DNA of 64,000 bases, taken from assembly GCA_013397695.1 (NCBI GenBank), contig VYZI01000021.1, positions 3,530,590 to 3,594,589 on the forward strand. Reading direction: 5' to 3'. Shown here in pieces: positions 47,801 through 59,347 of this stretch. This DNA comes from Centropus unirufus (lineage: Eukaryota; Chordata; Aves; Cuculiformes; Centropidae). Each line of letters opens with the position of its first letter. Positions within the stretch are counted from its first letter, which is position 1. The notes beneath the pieces were generated by a model. It ran no database searches, was not told where the DNA came from, and worked only from the letters and a program-made list of their open reading frames with translations. A program made the translations under genes and the position numbers.

Positions 47801-48873
47801 TTGTCATTTAAGAGCTCATCAAATTGAGACCATAGGACTAAGGGACAAATTACCGAGTTATACATTTACCCTACCAACTTATGTTTTGCATGTTTTATGG
47901 TAGATTTACAAAAAGGAGAAATATTGGAAGCTGAAAAGTATTTTGCGATAGAACAATATCATATTACCACTCTTCATGAAAACTCACTCTGGTGTATTTC
48001 TGAAAAACCTGAACATTATTCACAGATGAAAGAAAATTTTCTTTCTTTTTGTGGTTCTCATTTGATTGACTTTTATTGCTGCTTTTGTTTTGTGAGCAGA
48101 GTTCTTATCTTGCTTTGTGTGCCTTTGCTGTGCAGTGCCATTTCTTGGCATAACAAAAGTATTCCAGCACCACACCAGGGACCCAGAGGGAGGAGGGCAA
48201 GATTTGGAGCAGATAAAAAAACAGGCTTCCCATACTCATTTTTTCAAACTTTATTTTTCAAATTCTGTTCCGATCAAGTACCAAATATCTCCAACTTTAA
48301 AAGCTTTTCTTTGACAGATTGAGTCTTCCCAACCTATAACTCAGGCTCAGAAACCTGTTTTTTATAGCCCTCAAAGAGTTCTTGAGGAATCCTCTTCTTC
48401 CCCTTCTCTTTGTTAGCATTCAGTTTCACACAGAATTCAGCGTGTGAGAGAGCTTGATTCTGTGATTTACTTGGATGTTGCTCTTGGTCCATTTAATTCC
48501 TTGGCTACGGTACATATTGCATGAAATTGTAGGGGAGAGGTATTAAATACTTGTGTGGGAGATGTGGTTTTATCAGTTCTATCTCTAGCTGAACCAATCT
48601 GACAGTTAGCCGCTGCTTCTCTTGAGCCAGGACAGGTCTCAGAGCTGGTTCGGGGAGCTACATGGCAAAATTTTCTTGCAACTGAAGGAGTAAATAATTT
48701 TCTGCTGGATTGCATCTGTAAAAAAGTGCAAAAACAATCACCCCCCTCGGTGCAGAGGAGAGAGGAGTCATGGGGAGCCATCATTCCTTTTGGCAATAGT
48801 CCAGACTTAGGCTTGCTTAGCAGTATTGTAAACTTCCGCCAAAAGAGCAGCTGCTTTGTGAGGTTATATTTTG
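44840..48873. other. Unique non-coding DNA, no gene seen
   Basis: AT-rich; about 45200-45480 has many GTTAATG/TAATTAG words and might be a conserved element (inference). A runs occur at about 45979-45998 and 46450-46461. Open frames of up to 141 codons (47897-48322) have no recognisable product and overlap other frames. Confidence 0.5.
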
Positions 48874-48893
48874 GTGTGTGTATGTGTGTGTGT
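48874..48893. repeat. (GT)n microsatellite
   Basis: GT alternation of about ten units has one A interruption. Confidence 0.92.
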
Positions 48894-50532
48894 ACACTTG
48901 CTGTTAGGAAAAAAAAAAAGCCCACATAATATGAAACAGTGGTCTTTCAGACTAGATTTTATCTGATGAGCACTTCCCTGTCTATTACTAATTTCAGCAG
49001 GATTCCTGTAAATAGATTGGTGCCATTCGCTCACTGAGCATCTCTAAATGTGTGGATTAAAGTACCGGTAAGAGAAAACATTTACAAGTCTAAGTTTGTT
49101 CCCCAATGGGTAATATACTAGAAGGCAGATAAAATCATCATGCAGTCTTTCAGGAGTGGCAGTGTCTGGTAACACAGCGATGACTGCTGAATGTCTAGAT
49201 AAAAGAGTAAGGCACCAGAATAGCAGGGGATACTGCAGATCACCACTGAAGTATGTTGATAGAATTACTCCCTGTAAAAGGAACTTGGACCACATCTGCC
49301 TGGAGATACCTGACACTCGCCAACATTGTCATTGTCTTGCTTTCATGGGAATCAGATATTAATTTTAAAAAGCCTAAATGCAAGCTAAAAACAAGAGAGA
49401 TAAGTAATGTAAGCTGTCGCATTCAGTCTTGTGACGCCAGCAGTTGTGCTTAGCTGGAACCTCTATGGGTATGTTGTTTGCTTCAGTAATCAGGTGAGAA
49501 TGAAGAGGGACAATGTTTAAGCATAAAGCAAAAGTACAGGGAATGGTGCCCACCCACTGGGAGCTGATAGTGGCATGGCTGTTGGAGGAGGTTCTTGTCT
49601 GTGAGTATCTGACCTCTAAACCCTGATGATAAACAACAGAACTTGAGAGCAGGGCAGGTGACATTGCCTGCCTGATTCTAGAGATAGCAGCTGCCTGTGA
49701 AAGTCAGACAGTCAGGTTTTCCTCCTGCCTTCCAGAAATAATATTTCTCAACAACTCCCTGAGAGATTATTTTATTAATTTTTAAATTTTGGGTGTTTTT
49801 CTGAATGAGGGTTATTTGCAGTGCGATCACCAGGTGTTCCCCATCCCTCCATCCCTTACGTCCCCCGCTGCTGTACAAGCCGGAGCTCTCCTCTCTGACA
49901 GCGGGGGCCAAGGTGGTGGTTTGCTGCAGAGAGATTCAAACATTTGTGCGATCTGGCTGTTTTCAAGCAACCCAGGCTCCTGCAAGCCTTACCAGCTGTG
50001 ACTAATAGTGAAAGGAAGGGGGAAAGAAAGCTTCTTGGGCCTGCAGGCTTCAGACAGGCAGGCTCTAGGGGAAACAAGAGAAAGCCATTAACTAACCACA
50101 GTATTATCTTGATTCTCTCGGAGAAACGAGCTAGGGACGTCTAATGAACTAGCCTTAACGTTTCAAACTGAATGCACCTCTGGGAGCTCTGCTAGAACAA
50201 ACAGTGTGACAGATCAATGCCTGATGCCTATATCAAGAGAAAAGGTTATTTGCTTCTCTAAGGAATTATAGGATTAGTATATCGCTATGATACACTTTGT
50301 ATCCTTTTCAAAATATGATTTTACGTGTTGTGCTTATTTTTGTTTTCTAAGTTGTAAACTGCATTAGAGTGAGCAATAAAAATGAAAAGCAAGGAAATGC
50401 ATTCTTTTCTGCTGCTCTCTCATCGCTAGGATCCTCGGGATCCTCTGCGTTTGTAAGATTAAACATGCACTGTATGCCTGTTGTACACACCTTGCACAGG
50501 GAGAGAAACCTTTAGAAAGAATTTTTTCTTTA
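48894..50532. other. Non-coding DNA with a GC-richer patch
   Basis: No gene seen. About 49830-50080 is GC-richer (CCCCCGCTGCTG, AGCCGGAGCTC, ACAGCGGGGGCC), and short frames are open on both strands there, as expected when stop codons are rarer. AGGATCC-TCG-GGATCCT at 50428-50444 is a small inverted repeat. Confidence 0.5.
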
Positions 50533-50590
50533 ATTCAGTTTAGAGAAGGGTCACCTGATTGATTCAGTCTAGAGAAGGGTCACCTGATTG
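50533..50590. repeat. 29-bp tandem duplication
   Basis: The unit 50533-50561 is repeated directly at 50562-50590 with a single difference (T at 50540, C at 50569). Each copy contains AGAGAAGGGTCACCTGATTG. The near identity suggests a recent local duplication, possibly polymorphic. Confidence 0.95.
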
Positions 50591-51614
50591 GGACTCCATG
50601 AAAAGTCTGGAAAAGTGGCAGATTCTTAATGAATGTTGTGTGGGGAAGGTTTTGCTTACTTTTTGCGGCTGTCATTTGTGTCTTCTGCGTCTCTGGGCAG
50701 TTCAGTCTGCCCCAACTTTAGATACCCGTCTCCCAAATGCAACTGTACATTTTTCTTGCTGTTGCTGCTTGTCTGTCTTTACTATTTGGATTGAAAGCTC
50801 CTGAACAGGATGTTCTGTCTATTTATGCTAACACAATGGGAATAGATCCCAGCTGGGAGGTTTTGACAATTTTGTTAATACAACAATAACCTCGAAGTGT
50901 AACACATTTTGCAAAATAGATGAGAGGAAATGACAGAGATGAAGGTGGGACCAGGAAGTTGTTTACCATAGAAAATGATTAAAACTGGTAGGTTTTGTGA
51001 TCTAGGAAAAGGTCAGGCTAGCTTATTCTTCATCCTTGTGCCTCGTCCTTTGGCGCTTAGGGCGATACACAGCTAAGGGGCTAAGTAGTCCAAGTGCAGC
51101 CGTCTTACCTTCTCAACAGGAGACAGAGTTGTTTTTAGCTGCTGTGTATGAATCACTAAATCCTTTGATATTGGCATTTTTCATTAAAGCTCCTGAAAAC
51201 TATTTTGATCAATTACCTCATTCAGGAAGCTGCTATACATGTTTAACCATAGATGCAAGCTTTGGTCAAGCTATCAAAGTTATTTCCATTTCTACAAATT
51301 ATTACTTTAATGGGAATTAGAGGATGAGTGAATTATAGTTTCTTTTAAAAAAAATCTCCACGTGATTTGACAAAAGATAATTGTCTGAGTCTCAGCATTA
51401 AAGGAGGTCCACATTTCCCTTTAGGAAGGAAAAATGTTAAATGCTTAAATTAAAATAATGTTGTAACCTAGAAAATGGAACAAAATCATCTTTATCTCCC
51501 TTCTGTTGTACCTAGGAATTAAGTCATAAAGTGATCCATATATCCCAACTTAATTGCTTTGTGTCAAATTCTGATATTTTTATTCTGGTTCAGTAACTGT
51601 TACTTCATCCATAC
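50591..51614. other. Non-coding DNA, no gene seen
   Basis: Unique sequence; the open frame at 51036-51320 (94 codons) has no recognisable product. Confidence 0.6.
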
Positions 51615-51735
51615 TTCTCCTGATGTCAGTGAACTACACATGAAATAAAGAATGATTCATTGTGAACAAAACCGTCAGAATTTGGCCTTTTGAAGCTAAT
51701 GTGAGCTTTCCTATTGACTTCATTAGAGATGAGAA
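51615..51735. repeat. Diverged dispersed amniote-type repeat
   Basis: In order the segment has CTGATGTCAGTGAACTACAC, GATTCATTGTGAACAAAA, GTCAGAATTTGGCCTTTTGA, AGCTAATGTGAGCTTTCC and TATTGACTTCATTAGAGA. This follows the remembered pattern GACTTCAATGGGACTACTC, GTGAGTAAGG, GCAGGATTTGGCCCTTTGA, AGTCAATGGGAGTTTTGC, CATTGACTTCAATGGGA. GAAGCTAAT and ATTGACTTC form an imperfect internal hairpin. Confidence 0.6.
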
Positions 51736-54092
51736 ATTGTTCCTTGATCATCATCTTGAAACCCGCAGTTGAGTTTCGTAAGTTTTAACCAAACATAGCA
51801 CACTATTGTTTGGTTCAGGGCAGATACTACAGAATTACTTATATAAGAGACAAAATTTCTTATGGATCTTGGGTTCTGTCACAGAAATCAGTGTTACTGG
51901 GACTTTTGTAACCTCATGTTTACTGTTAGAATTAATTTTCTTATGTAGAGTTTCTACAATAAGTTGGAAAAAAGTAATCATTATTACCAAAAAAAGAAAA
52001 TGAACAGTTTCTGAACAGTTCTCCTTTATTTACTTCTTTTAAACCATGATGACCCTTCTACAGTCATTATAAGCTGAGGGAAGGAAAACATGATTAGGGA
52101 AGTTACAAGATCCAAATTTCCTCTGTGTGTAAGAGAATGAGGGTTGATTACTTCAGGGGATATGACATATAACATTATGTTTTCAGTCTCTATGCACTCA
52201 GGCAAAGCTCTAATTCAAAACTGAGTTGGGAATCAGCCCAGTCATAATGAAATGTGAAATCTTGCAATCATAGAAATTTGAGCAACATGCGTGTACAAGG
52301 AGTAAAACCTCTACACTGATGTAAAATGTTGATTTTGGGTTAATTTTTGTTCAAGTTTTTTTTAAAGCCCCTGCAAAGCAGTAGTGCTTCAGTGCAAGAC
52401 ACTAACTAAACTTATTTGATTATTTAAATCAGAAATGGTCTGAATTGTGCTGTCTGTACTCAGGTACAAACAGTTCCAAAGAAACAGTTGATTATCGTCC
52501 CTCTCTCATCTCACTAAAGGCAACTCAACCAGTCATCTGAGTTACACAATTTAGAACCAGTAAGATATTTCTCCACAGTCTCCTCGTGTTTGCCACAGAT
52601 AGACAGCCTGACTTCTTGACTCGGTAGGTCATTGTACCTTATTAATGTTTTCATAGCTGCACCCATCTGGAGGTATGATCAAGGCAGAGTTTGCAAGGAG
52701 AAATATTAAAACCTTTGCTGCTACCCACAAACTTTATCATAATTAACATAATCAAACTTTATAATTTAAGTAGAGGAAGCTGAAATGTCCTTTTATCACA
52801 ATACATGGACTGTCTTGTTAAATATTATACTTTTTACATATTCCCAGTAAAAAAATGTAATTGATAGCAAATTGTTTTGGAAATGATGTTGGGCTATTGT
52901 ATCAGTCCAGCTCCTATATTATGTGCCTCTAACTGTTCCAACATTCTGAAGCTTCCTTGGAAAACACAAAGGAGAGTGGGAAATCTCCCTATCTCAATAC
53001 AGAGTTTAGTAAGAGTTTTTTAAAATTAACTTACTGAATAAAAATTTGGTCCAATTTTGCACTGAATTTGGAACTGACTTACATGTTTACATGGATTCTT
53101 TAGTTTAATTTTCTTTTTACTTCTTCATTTTTGTCCAACTGATGTCAGTTCATGCAGCCAGGAAGCTCATTTCCCAACAAAAAGATATTTTTTCCTTCTC
53201 CACATATGTTTGCATGTCTCTGTTAATGTAATCATTAACAAATCTGCAATTTTCCAAGTAGAACCTTGACAATTTATAAATGAAAAAAAAAAAATCATTC
53301 AACTTCACCTTCTGCCAAATATATAAAATATCAATTTTAACATAAACAAAGATTTTTTAAAGTTTTGAGGTATTACAAGGTGTGTTTATACATTCCCTTC
53401 CTCTCTCTGGTTTAGTTTGGACAAGGTCAGTTCAGAAGTCCTTGTTTATATATTTTTCAGTGGTCTCATCTTACTTTTGTGCATGTGACGCTACTAGGGA
53501 AAGGTTACCCAGTGAGACCATTTGCTGTATGGATGAACTTGTAGACAATGGCATATCAGGGAGCTTCTAAAGGAAATATTATATGGTCCATCAAGACAAT
53601 CTCAAATTTCCTGATTGCATATATTTAAATAGGATAAGCTCCAGTTACCTAAGCACTTGTTTTGGCTGTAATGGAAAATAGACTAATGAGGACCATAATG
53701 TCTATATCATCCTAGCACATTGAGATATAAAAAAATAAATCTAAATATCTCTTATTAGAAGAACAGGGATGACGGATGAGGAATCAAGTCAATGGAACTA
53801 TAGACAGAAAAAAAAAAAGTTGTTTACCTGCATCTGGTTTAAGATTATACCTGTTCGTTGAATACATTCATCAGTGTCTGGTTTTGTATTTCTTCTTCTT
53901 CATGATACCCCAGATAAGAAGTGGTAACTAAGTCTTAATGGTTTTGAAACTTTCTGTCTGTAACCATAAAGTGACCATTTACAAATTGGAATGCATTGTT
54001 GAGTGGGGATCCAGTTCCTTTCTCTGCCAGACCTGTCAGTGCAGGTAGATCTTTGAGTTAAGACAACAGCAGTCTGTTGAAAAGGTAGATTT
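51736..54092. other. Non-coding AT-rich DNA, no gene seen
   Basis: Unique sequence with A runs at about 53282-53294 and 53807-53818. No exon, RNA gene or mobile element recognised. Confidence 0.6.
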
Positions 54093-54121
54093 TGTGTGTG
54101 TGTGTGGTTTGTGGTTTGTGT
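54093..54121. repeat. (TG)n microsatellite with GGTTTG variants
   Basis: Seven TG units are followed by GGTTTGTGGTTTGTG. Confidence 0.9.
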
Positions 54122-54714
54122 CTTTCTTTTTTTTTTTCAGCACTATGCATGTTAGGAGTTTTATCACAAGACAGCTGCTTAGAACAGCTGTCTGCTTATG
54201 TGCCCATCTTAGGAGAGAATGATTAATGAATTCACTTGGGCAGTGAGAAACTCAGTTCACTGATCCATAGTTTCAGCACAGGTATTGATGTGAAACTAAT
54301 GAGAAATTTGAAGCTCAAATTTGAATGTTTATTCCAATTACCAAACAACAGATCTAAATTAAAAAATAGCTTGAAACTGTAACCTTTTATTAGTAGCGTA
54401 GAAAGATGAACTGTGGCTTTGCATCACGTGATGCAGTCTGAGGACTCAATACAATACAACCTACCTTGTTTTGGGCAAGGGGGATAGAATAGCTTCTCCT
54501 GATTGACTCTGCTCCCACTGCCTGATAATTGGAATCTGGTTCCTTCCACCCCTCCCACTTCAGTTTTTAACTTACATATTTTTCTCAGAAAATAAACATA
54601 CACTAGGAGCTGAGCTGCAGGCATCCCCTGCAGGTTTATTAAAATAGTGCATTGTGGAAGTTCTCAGAGCTATAGTTGCTATCCAATTGTGGTGTAGTAT
54701 GCGGGAGTCCCAAC
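54122..54714. other. Non-coding DNA, no gene seen
   Basis: Unique sequence containing a T run at about 54127-54138; nothing else recognised. Confidence 0.6.
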
Positions 54715-54920
54715 CAAGGTCTGCCTTAAAATGCTTACAGTCTCTATAAGCAAAGGATAGAGGAAAAAGGTAGATATTATAGCTTTAGTTCATAAGTAGA
54801 AAGTTAAGACATGAGCAAACTAAATGACTTGTTGAAGGTTAAAAATTTTGTGGCAAAATTGGCAATTGACCTTTGATCATGGCTTTTTCAGTCCTGTGAT
54901 GAATTGCTGCTCCCTTAAAA
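54715..54920 (+). mobile_element. Very old L3/CR1-like LINE 3' relic
   Basis: In order the segment reads AATGCTTACAGTCTCTATA, AAGTTAAGACATGAG, CTAAATGACTTGTTGAAGG, TTGTGGCAAAATTGGCAATT, GACC, then AGTCCTGTGATGAATTGCTG. This parallels the well-known 3' region of the ancient amniote L3/CR1 LINE group: GAGCTTACAGTCTAAA, AGAGAGGTTAAG, TAAGTGACTTGCCCAAGGTC, GTGGCAGAGCTGGGAATTGA, ACCCAGGTCTCC, CAGTCCTGTGCTCTA. The order is preserved across about 200 bases although many positions differ. The subfamily is uncertain; a MIR-like origin is the main alternative. Confidence 0.65.
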
Positions 54921-57592
54921 AAAATGACTTTTCACGGTGTTTCTATAAGAATGGACCTACAAGATTTTTTTAAAGTTACTTGATGCACTCAAGTGGTCCT
55001 GTCTGCTAAAAACTGATGTTTCTGTGAAGGATAAATGCTTCTAATTTTCATACAAATCATCAGAAGTTTGTAACTCTGCATCTTGCATAATCACATCGTT
55101 TAAAATTTCAGAGTTAAAAAAAATAACGTTTTTAAAAAGGAGTGACTCATGAAAGTACTTATGACTGGGCAAGAATTTCTTTGAAAGAATTTAACTACAC
55201 ATTCAAGACTGATATTGGAAACTTAATGCACCTTGTTTTAGATGTCTGCTCTTCAGGCCTTTCTTATTCCATGTAGATAATCAGAATAGAAATAAACCAA
55301 GGCACTAAAAATGTGGAGCAGATGTTGCCAGATTCTGCAGAATTGATCCTTAAATGCCTGTAAAAGAAATGGAAGGGTTGACACTGTTTACCATTCAAGG
55401 ATCTCTATGAAGAATTCAAATGCCTTTCCACTACTTGGGCTGTCATGCATTTAGTAGCAAAGCAGTGCTGGGGCAGATGCTACCTAATCCACATGACCAG
55501 TTCTTAGCCTGATGGTGTCAAGTCACCTTTGTACACAGCTGCAATGCCCCACTTAGCCCATTCACCAAGGAATGGTGGCACACATGGAAACTGCTGTTGT
55601 CTCCTCTGAGGTGTTCACAAGCTGCCCTTGGCTCTGAGAGTTGTGCTCTGTGCTTTGTGGCACTTGGCCATGTGAAAACTTAAATGAGTAGTCTGGGTAA
55701 ATTGTGTCTTTTTGTAGATTTTAGGTCAAGCCATGTGAGTAAAAACAAACAGAGGTTTGTGAAGTGTAAAACACACACAATAAAGGGTCCATATAGTTCT
55801 GAGAAAACTATAGATTTGGGTAAAGTGAAATCAAAAGTGAACGTGTAACACTTTTTAGGTTCATATGGCTATCAGCTGTAACACTTCAATTTCAGAGATA
55901 GCAGAACGATGATTTATAGGCTTGATTGATCTCTCATTTAATTTTAGGCAGATAGTTTGTGAAATTGCTAATGTTAACAGTTTTTCTTGTCAATGTGCTC
56001 ACTTCTGGTGAAATTAATCCATTTGGACTTGGGATTAGGTAAAGTCCTTGCTTCATTAGGAAAGTTCTGGCCCTGTGAGATGGTAGTAGTGAACAAATGC
56101 AGAGGGGATCATGGACAGTAGACTTTGAGGAGTCCAGTGCTGAGACAGACATGGTCACTGGATCTGTGACCATGCAGATTCATGATCCATACATTTGTAT
56201 GAATGGGTCAGAGATTGCTGAGACCAGTGAAGGTAGTTAGACCAATTTTGTACACTTTATTTAACAGGTGTGGAGCTGGACCTACACTGGCACTACCCAG
56301 ACATTGAATCTGCAGCTGTGTGTTCAGAGGGTATGATTGTGTTCCTTTTTTTTCCTAAGGTCCCCATTCATTTTGTTATACAATAGCCACTGGGAGGATT
56401 AGAGCACAATTTACATCTTGTTCCCATTAGTTATTTGTACGCCAACATCAGCTGGAGACCTTTGACAAGAGCTAGACCTTTTTATACTTGGTGCTATGTA
56501 TATCCATAGCAGAAGGCAATTCTTTCCCCACAGATATTACAATTTATAAACTTTGAGGTTTAGAGATATCTGCTCTATGACATACATAGTGACAAACTTC
56601 ATTATTGTTTTAAGTCTAGCTAATGCCTAGAAAAATGCTGCTGGATCAGTCAGAATAAGGGCTTTAATTCCCCTGCTGGGTGTCTCCCTGTTGCGTTGCT
56701 TATTTGTAAAAAGAAAGTGCTTCTATTTTTTATTTTAATTTCTTCTTTTCAAACTAAAAGTTTGGAGCTTCTTGGGATAAAAAAAAATTCTTTAAGCCTT
56801 TGTAAAGCAAAGAAAACTTTGAAAAGAAATGACCCAGTCCCCTCTTTGGTTCACACCTATCTGGTCAAAGAGTTCAGCTCTCCATGGAGGCTCCCAGACC
56901 TAACAGCAGTCATGCGGAACCTGTTTGCTAGCTTTCAGGCTCGGCACTTTCCAGGGTGCCCCATCTCAACACGCCTGACATTCCTGGCCTGGCAGCCAAG
57001 AGGAATAAAACCTTTGGGGAATACCTAAAATTAAATGACTTCTTTTGGTCAGATCGAGGTTGTTCACTTCAGTAACTCTGCTGCAACTATGCCCTTCTCT
57101 CATTTACTGGCCATGGAAAATACTACTCTCTCCCCTTGCCTTTTTTCCCTTTAGGGGCTTTGAATGCAGTCCTTGAATTTTTCTTAGAATGCCACGACTA
57201 AGAAAATAAGCTTAATTTTATGAAGAACAAAGGGGAAAAAATTATACTCTTGTTACTCTTCTCATATTGTATAAAGCAATTTGCACATGCATTCCTGTAT
57301 GGATGGCAAGTACAGTGGAGCATCCTCTTCATTTATGTAAAGCAGTCTCTTGATCCACTACCTCTTTAACATGGAATAAACTGAGGACAAAAGAGTGTTG
57401 TAGTCCTTGAGCTTTCACAAACCCCTCAGAGTTTTCTTGGATTTTGGGGGGAGCCCAGGGGATGGCAGAGCATGCTTCTCCCCGTGACCTCTCTACTTCA
57501 ATAGCCCTTACACCTCCTACTCTAAGACCTAGCAATTTATATGCATGTTTTTCATCAAAGGGATTTTCAAAATGGCCTCTTAGCTGAAGGAA
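54921..57592. other. Non-coding DNA, no gene seen
   Basis: Unique sequence; the moderately GC-rich part at about 55480-55680 has no repeat I recognise. The 110-codon frame at 56696-57028 is unrecognised. Confidence 0.6.
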
Positions 57593-57709
57593 AGGCCCTA
57601 CTCTGCAACTTTGATTCTGTAAAGTACTTAAGTGTGAGCCTCACTACTTGACTTTAGCAAGACTGATATCTTAAAGCTATGCGTGTGCTTAAACAAGTTG
57701 CTCAACTGG
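57593..57709. repeat. Diverged dispersed amniote-type repeat (hairpin family)
   Basis: GGCCCTACTCTGCAACTTTG, CTGTAAAGTACTTAAGTGTG, CACTACTTGACTTTAGCAAG, ATCTTAAAGCTATGCGTG and TGCTTAAACAAGTTGCTCAA follow the remembered order GGCCCTGATCCTGCAAA, GCAAAGCACTTAAGCAC, TTGACTTCAATGGGACTACTC, CTTAAAGTTAAGCACGTG, TGCTTAAGTGCTTTGCTGG. The two CTTAAG-type arms are inverted relative to each other. Confidence 0.6.
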
Positions 57710-59183
57710 TATCGATGTTGGAGTTAGACGAAACACCAGATGTGTAAGTGGCTGGTAAGCTAACCATTTCTGTGCAGTAGGGGGAATTTTTCTTTACCCG
57801 AGCATTTTCCTCTGTCCACAGACACCATCTATTTATTTTCTCTTGTCAGTTGGCTTAATTTTTCACCTTTTCTCCTCTCTTCCCTCTCCCTTTTGATCAA
57901 TTCATTCTTTCTCTTTTTATCTTTTATAGATTCTCTAGAGTGGGACAGAAGCCAGTGATATTTACACAAGAGTTCAATTTTTCAAACACTAATAATTTTT
58001 TTAAAATGCATGAGAATTACCTTATACAAGCCTCGTTTTAAGCCTTTAGTGTAAAAAAATAGCGTTAAATCTGAAAATACTCATCAATTTCTCTAGCTAG
58101 TAGGCTTTTCTGCAGCTTTCTACATTGATGCTAATCAGTATTGTAAGCAAGGACTATGCACTCTTGTAAAGATCAAGGACCAAACTATATTTTTATTCTG
58201 AAACTACGGATTAAGCTAACAGGGCAAAGGTACTGGATGTGTGTACCTCATCCCTGTATGAGGTAGCACTGCCCAGCTCTTCCTGAATTTGAAACTTAGG
58301 GGAGATCCGAGAATCTCTTGCAACTACGTATCTCAACATGCTGCAAGTGCCAGCTAGAGCTACCCGTGCTTTATGTCATCTTATGCCACCACCAAGCTGC
58401 AGACTCCTGACCCTTGCTGAAAGATTCCCAGCCAATAACAATCTGTGTTACAGTTTTGGGACATTAGTTTTCAGTCTTTTGCTTGAAAAAGTTCCTAATT
58501 TTGATGAGACGCCTGGGCCGTGCCCTGTAAATCCTTCAGCAGTCTTTAGAAAGTGTTGCTTTCTGAGGGAAATGGCATCTCCACTAATGGAACAAGGGAC
58601 CCAATCTTTCTCTCACCTGCATAGCTGCCCCAACGTCCCAACATCTTGTTACTTACTGAATACTGTGCTGGTGCTGCTCTCTGGATTCAAGAACTGAAAA
58701 AAAAAAAAAGAGTGTCTTCTTTGGAAAGGACTAAAGACTTGGTCCATCATTACCAAAGTAGAGTCTACATGCCCTAATATTTGGTTGTCTTCCCCAGTCT
58801 TGTTCTTCAAGATGTGGAGGTCTGACTATTAGACACTTCATTTCTCTATCTATGTGAAGTTATCTTGACGATGCCATCCCTAATCCCGCTGGAACACAGG
58901 CATTCCAAGACATCTGCAGCTGTTATTTTCATTGAACTTTTCACAGAACAAGCCATGTGCAGTTTATACTAGCCTCATAAATTAGGAAGACATGCCAATA
59001 GATGTTGCCATGCTTTACAGTTACTAGTAGATTGGAAGGAATGGCGATTTGTTTGGAGGCAGCAATTTTTTGTTGCTTTCTCCCTACTTGATAGGGAAAT
59101 AGTCTAAAAATATAAAAGACAAATTTCACATTGCCTACAAAGGAAATCAAAATGAAGCTAAGAGCAATTAGGCTAGACAGATG
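57710..59183. other. Non-coding DNA, no gene seen
   Basis: Unique sequence. A 119-codon open frame (58338-58697) ends just before a 13-base A run, but I see no AATAAA signal or recognisable product. Confidence 0.55.
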
Positions 59184-59347
59184 AATAAGCTGCCTAGTGA
59201 GGTAGCTGAGTCACCATCATTAGAGGTGTTCAAAAAACAGGCTAGATAAAATCCTTGAGGGGGTCAGAGTGTATGGGAAAATCCTGCTCGATAGAGAAGG
59301 CTGACCCAGCTGACCCAGGAGGTCTGCTGCTTCTTCTGCGTCTCTTT
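59184..59347 (+). mobile_element. Old CR1 LINE 3' end, sense
   Basis: AATAAGCTGCCTAGTGAGGT, GAGTCACCATCATTAGAGGT, GTTCAAAAAACAGGCTAGAT and TGACCCAGGAGGTCTGCTG follow the CR1 3' untranslated order (GGGCTGCCCAGGGAGGTGGT, GAGTCACCATCCCTGGAGGT, GTTCAAGAAACGTTTAGAT, TGACCTCAGGAGGTCCCTTC). The end lacks a clear octamer repeat. The wording is closer to old CR1 subfamilies than to the copy at 38886-39126. Confidence 0.82.

Noticed and set aside
47897..48322. 141-codon plus-strand open frame with a hydrophobic middle
   Set aside because: The hydrophobic segment comes from T-rich DNA; there is no signal peptide pattern with downstream domain, and the length is within the chance range.
48467..48925. 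152-codon minus-strand open frame
   Set aside because: Its length is within the chance range for 64 kb. The product starts in a translated A-run and (GT)n tract and shows no domain.
58338..58710. Frame ending beside an A run, considered as a processed pseudogene
   Set aside because: No polyadenylation signal, target-site duplication or recognisable parent gene. Processed pseudogenes are also rare in birds because CR1 does not use poly-A templates.
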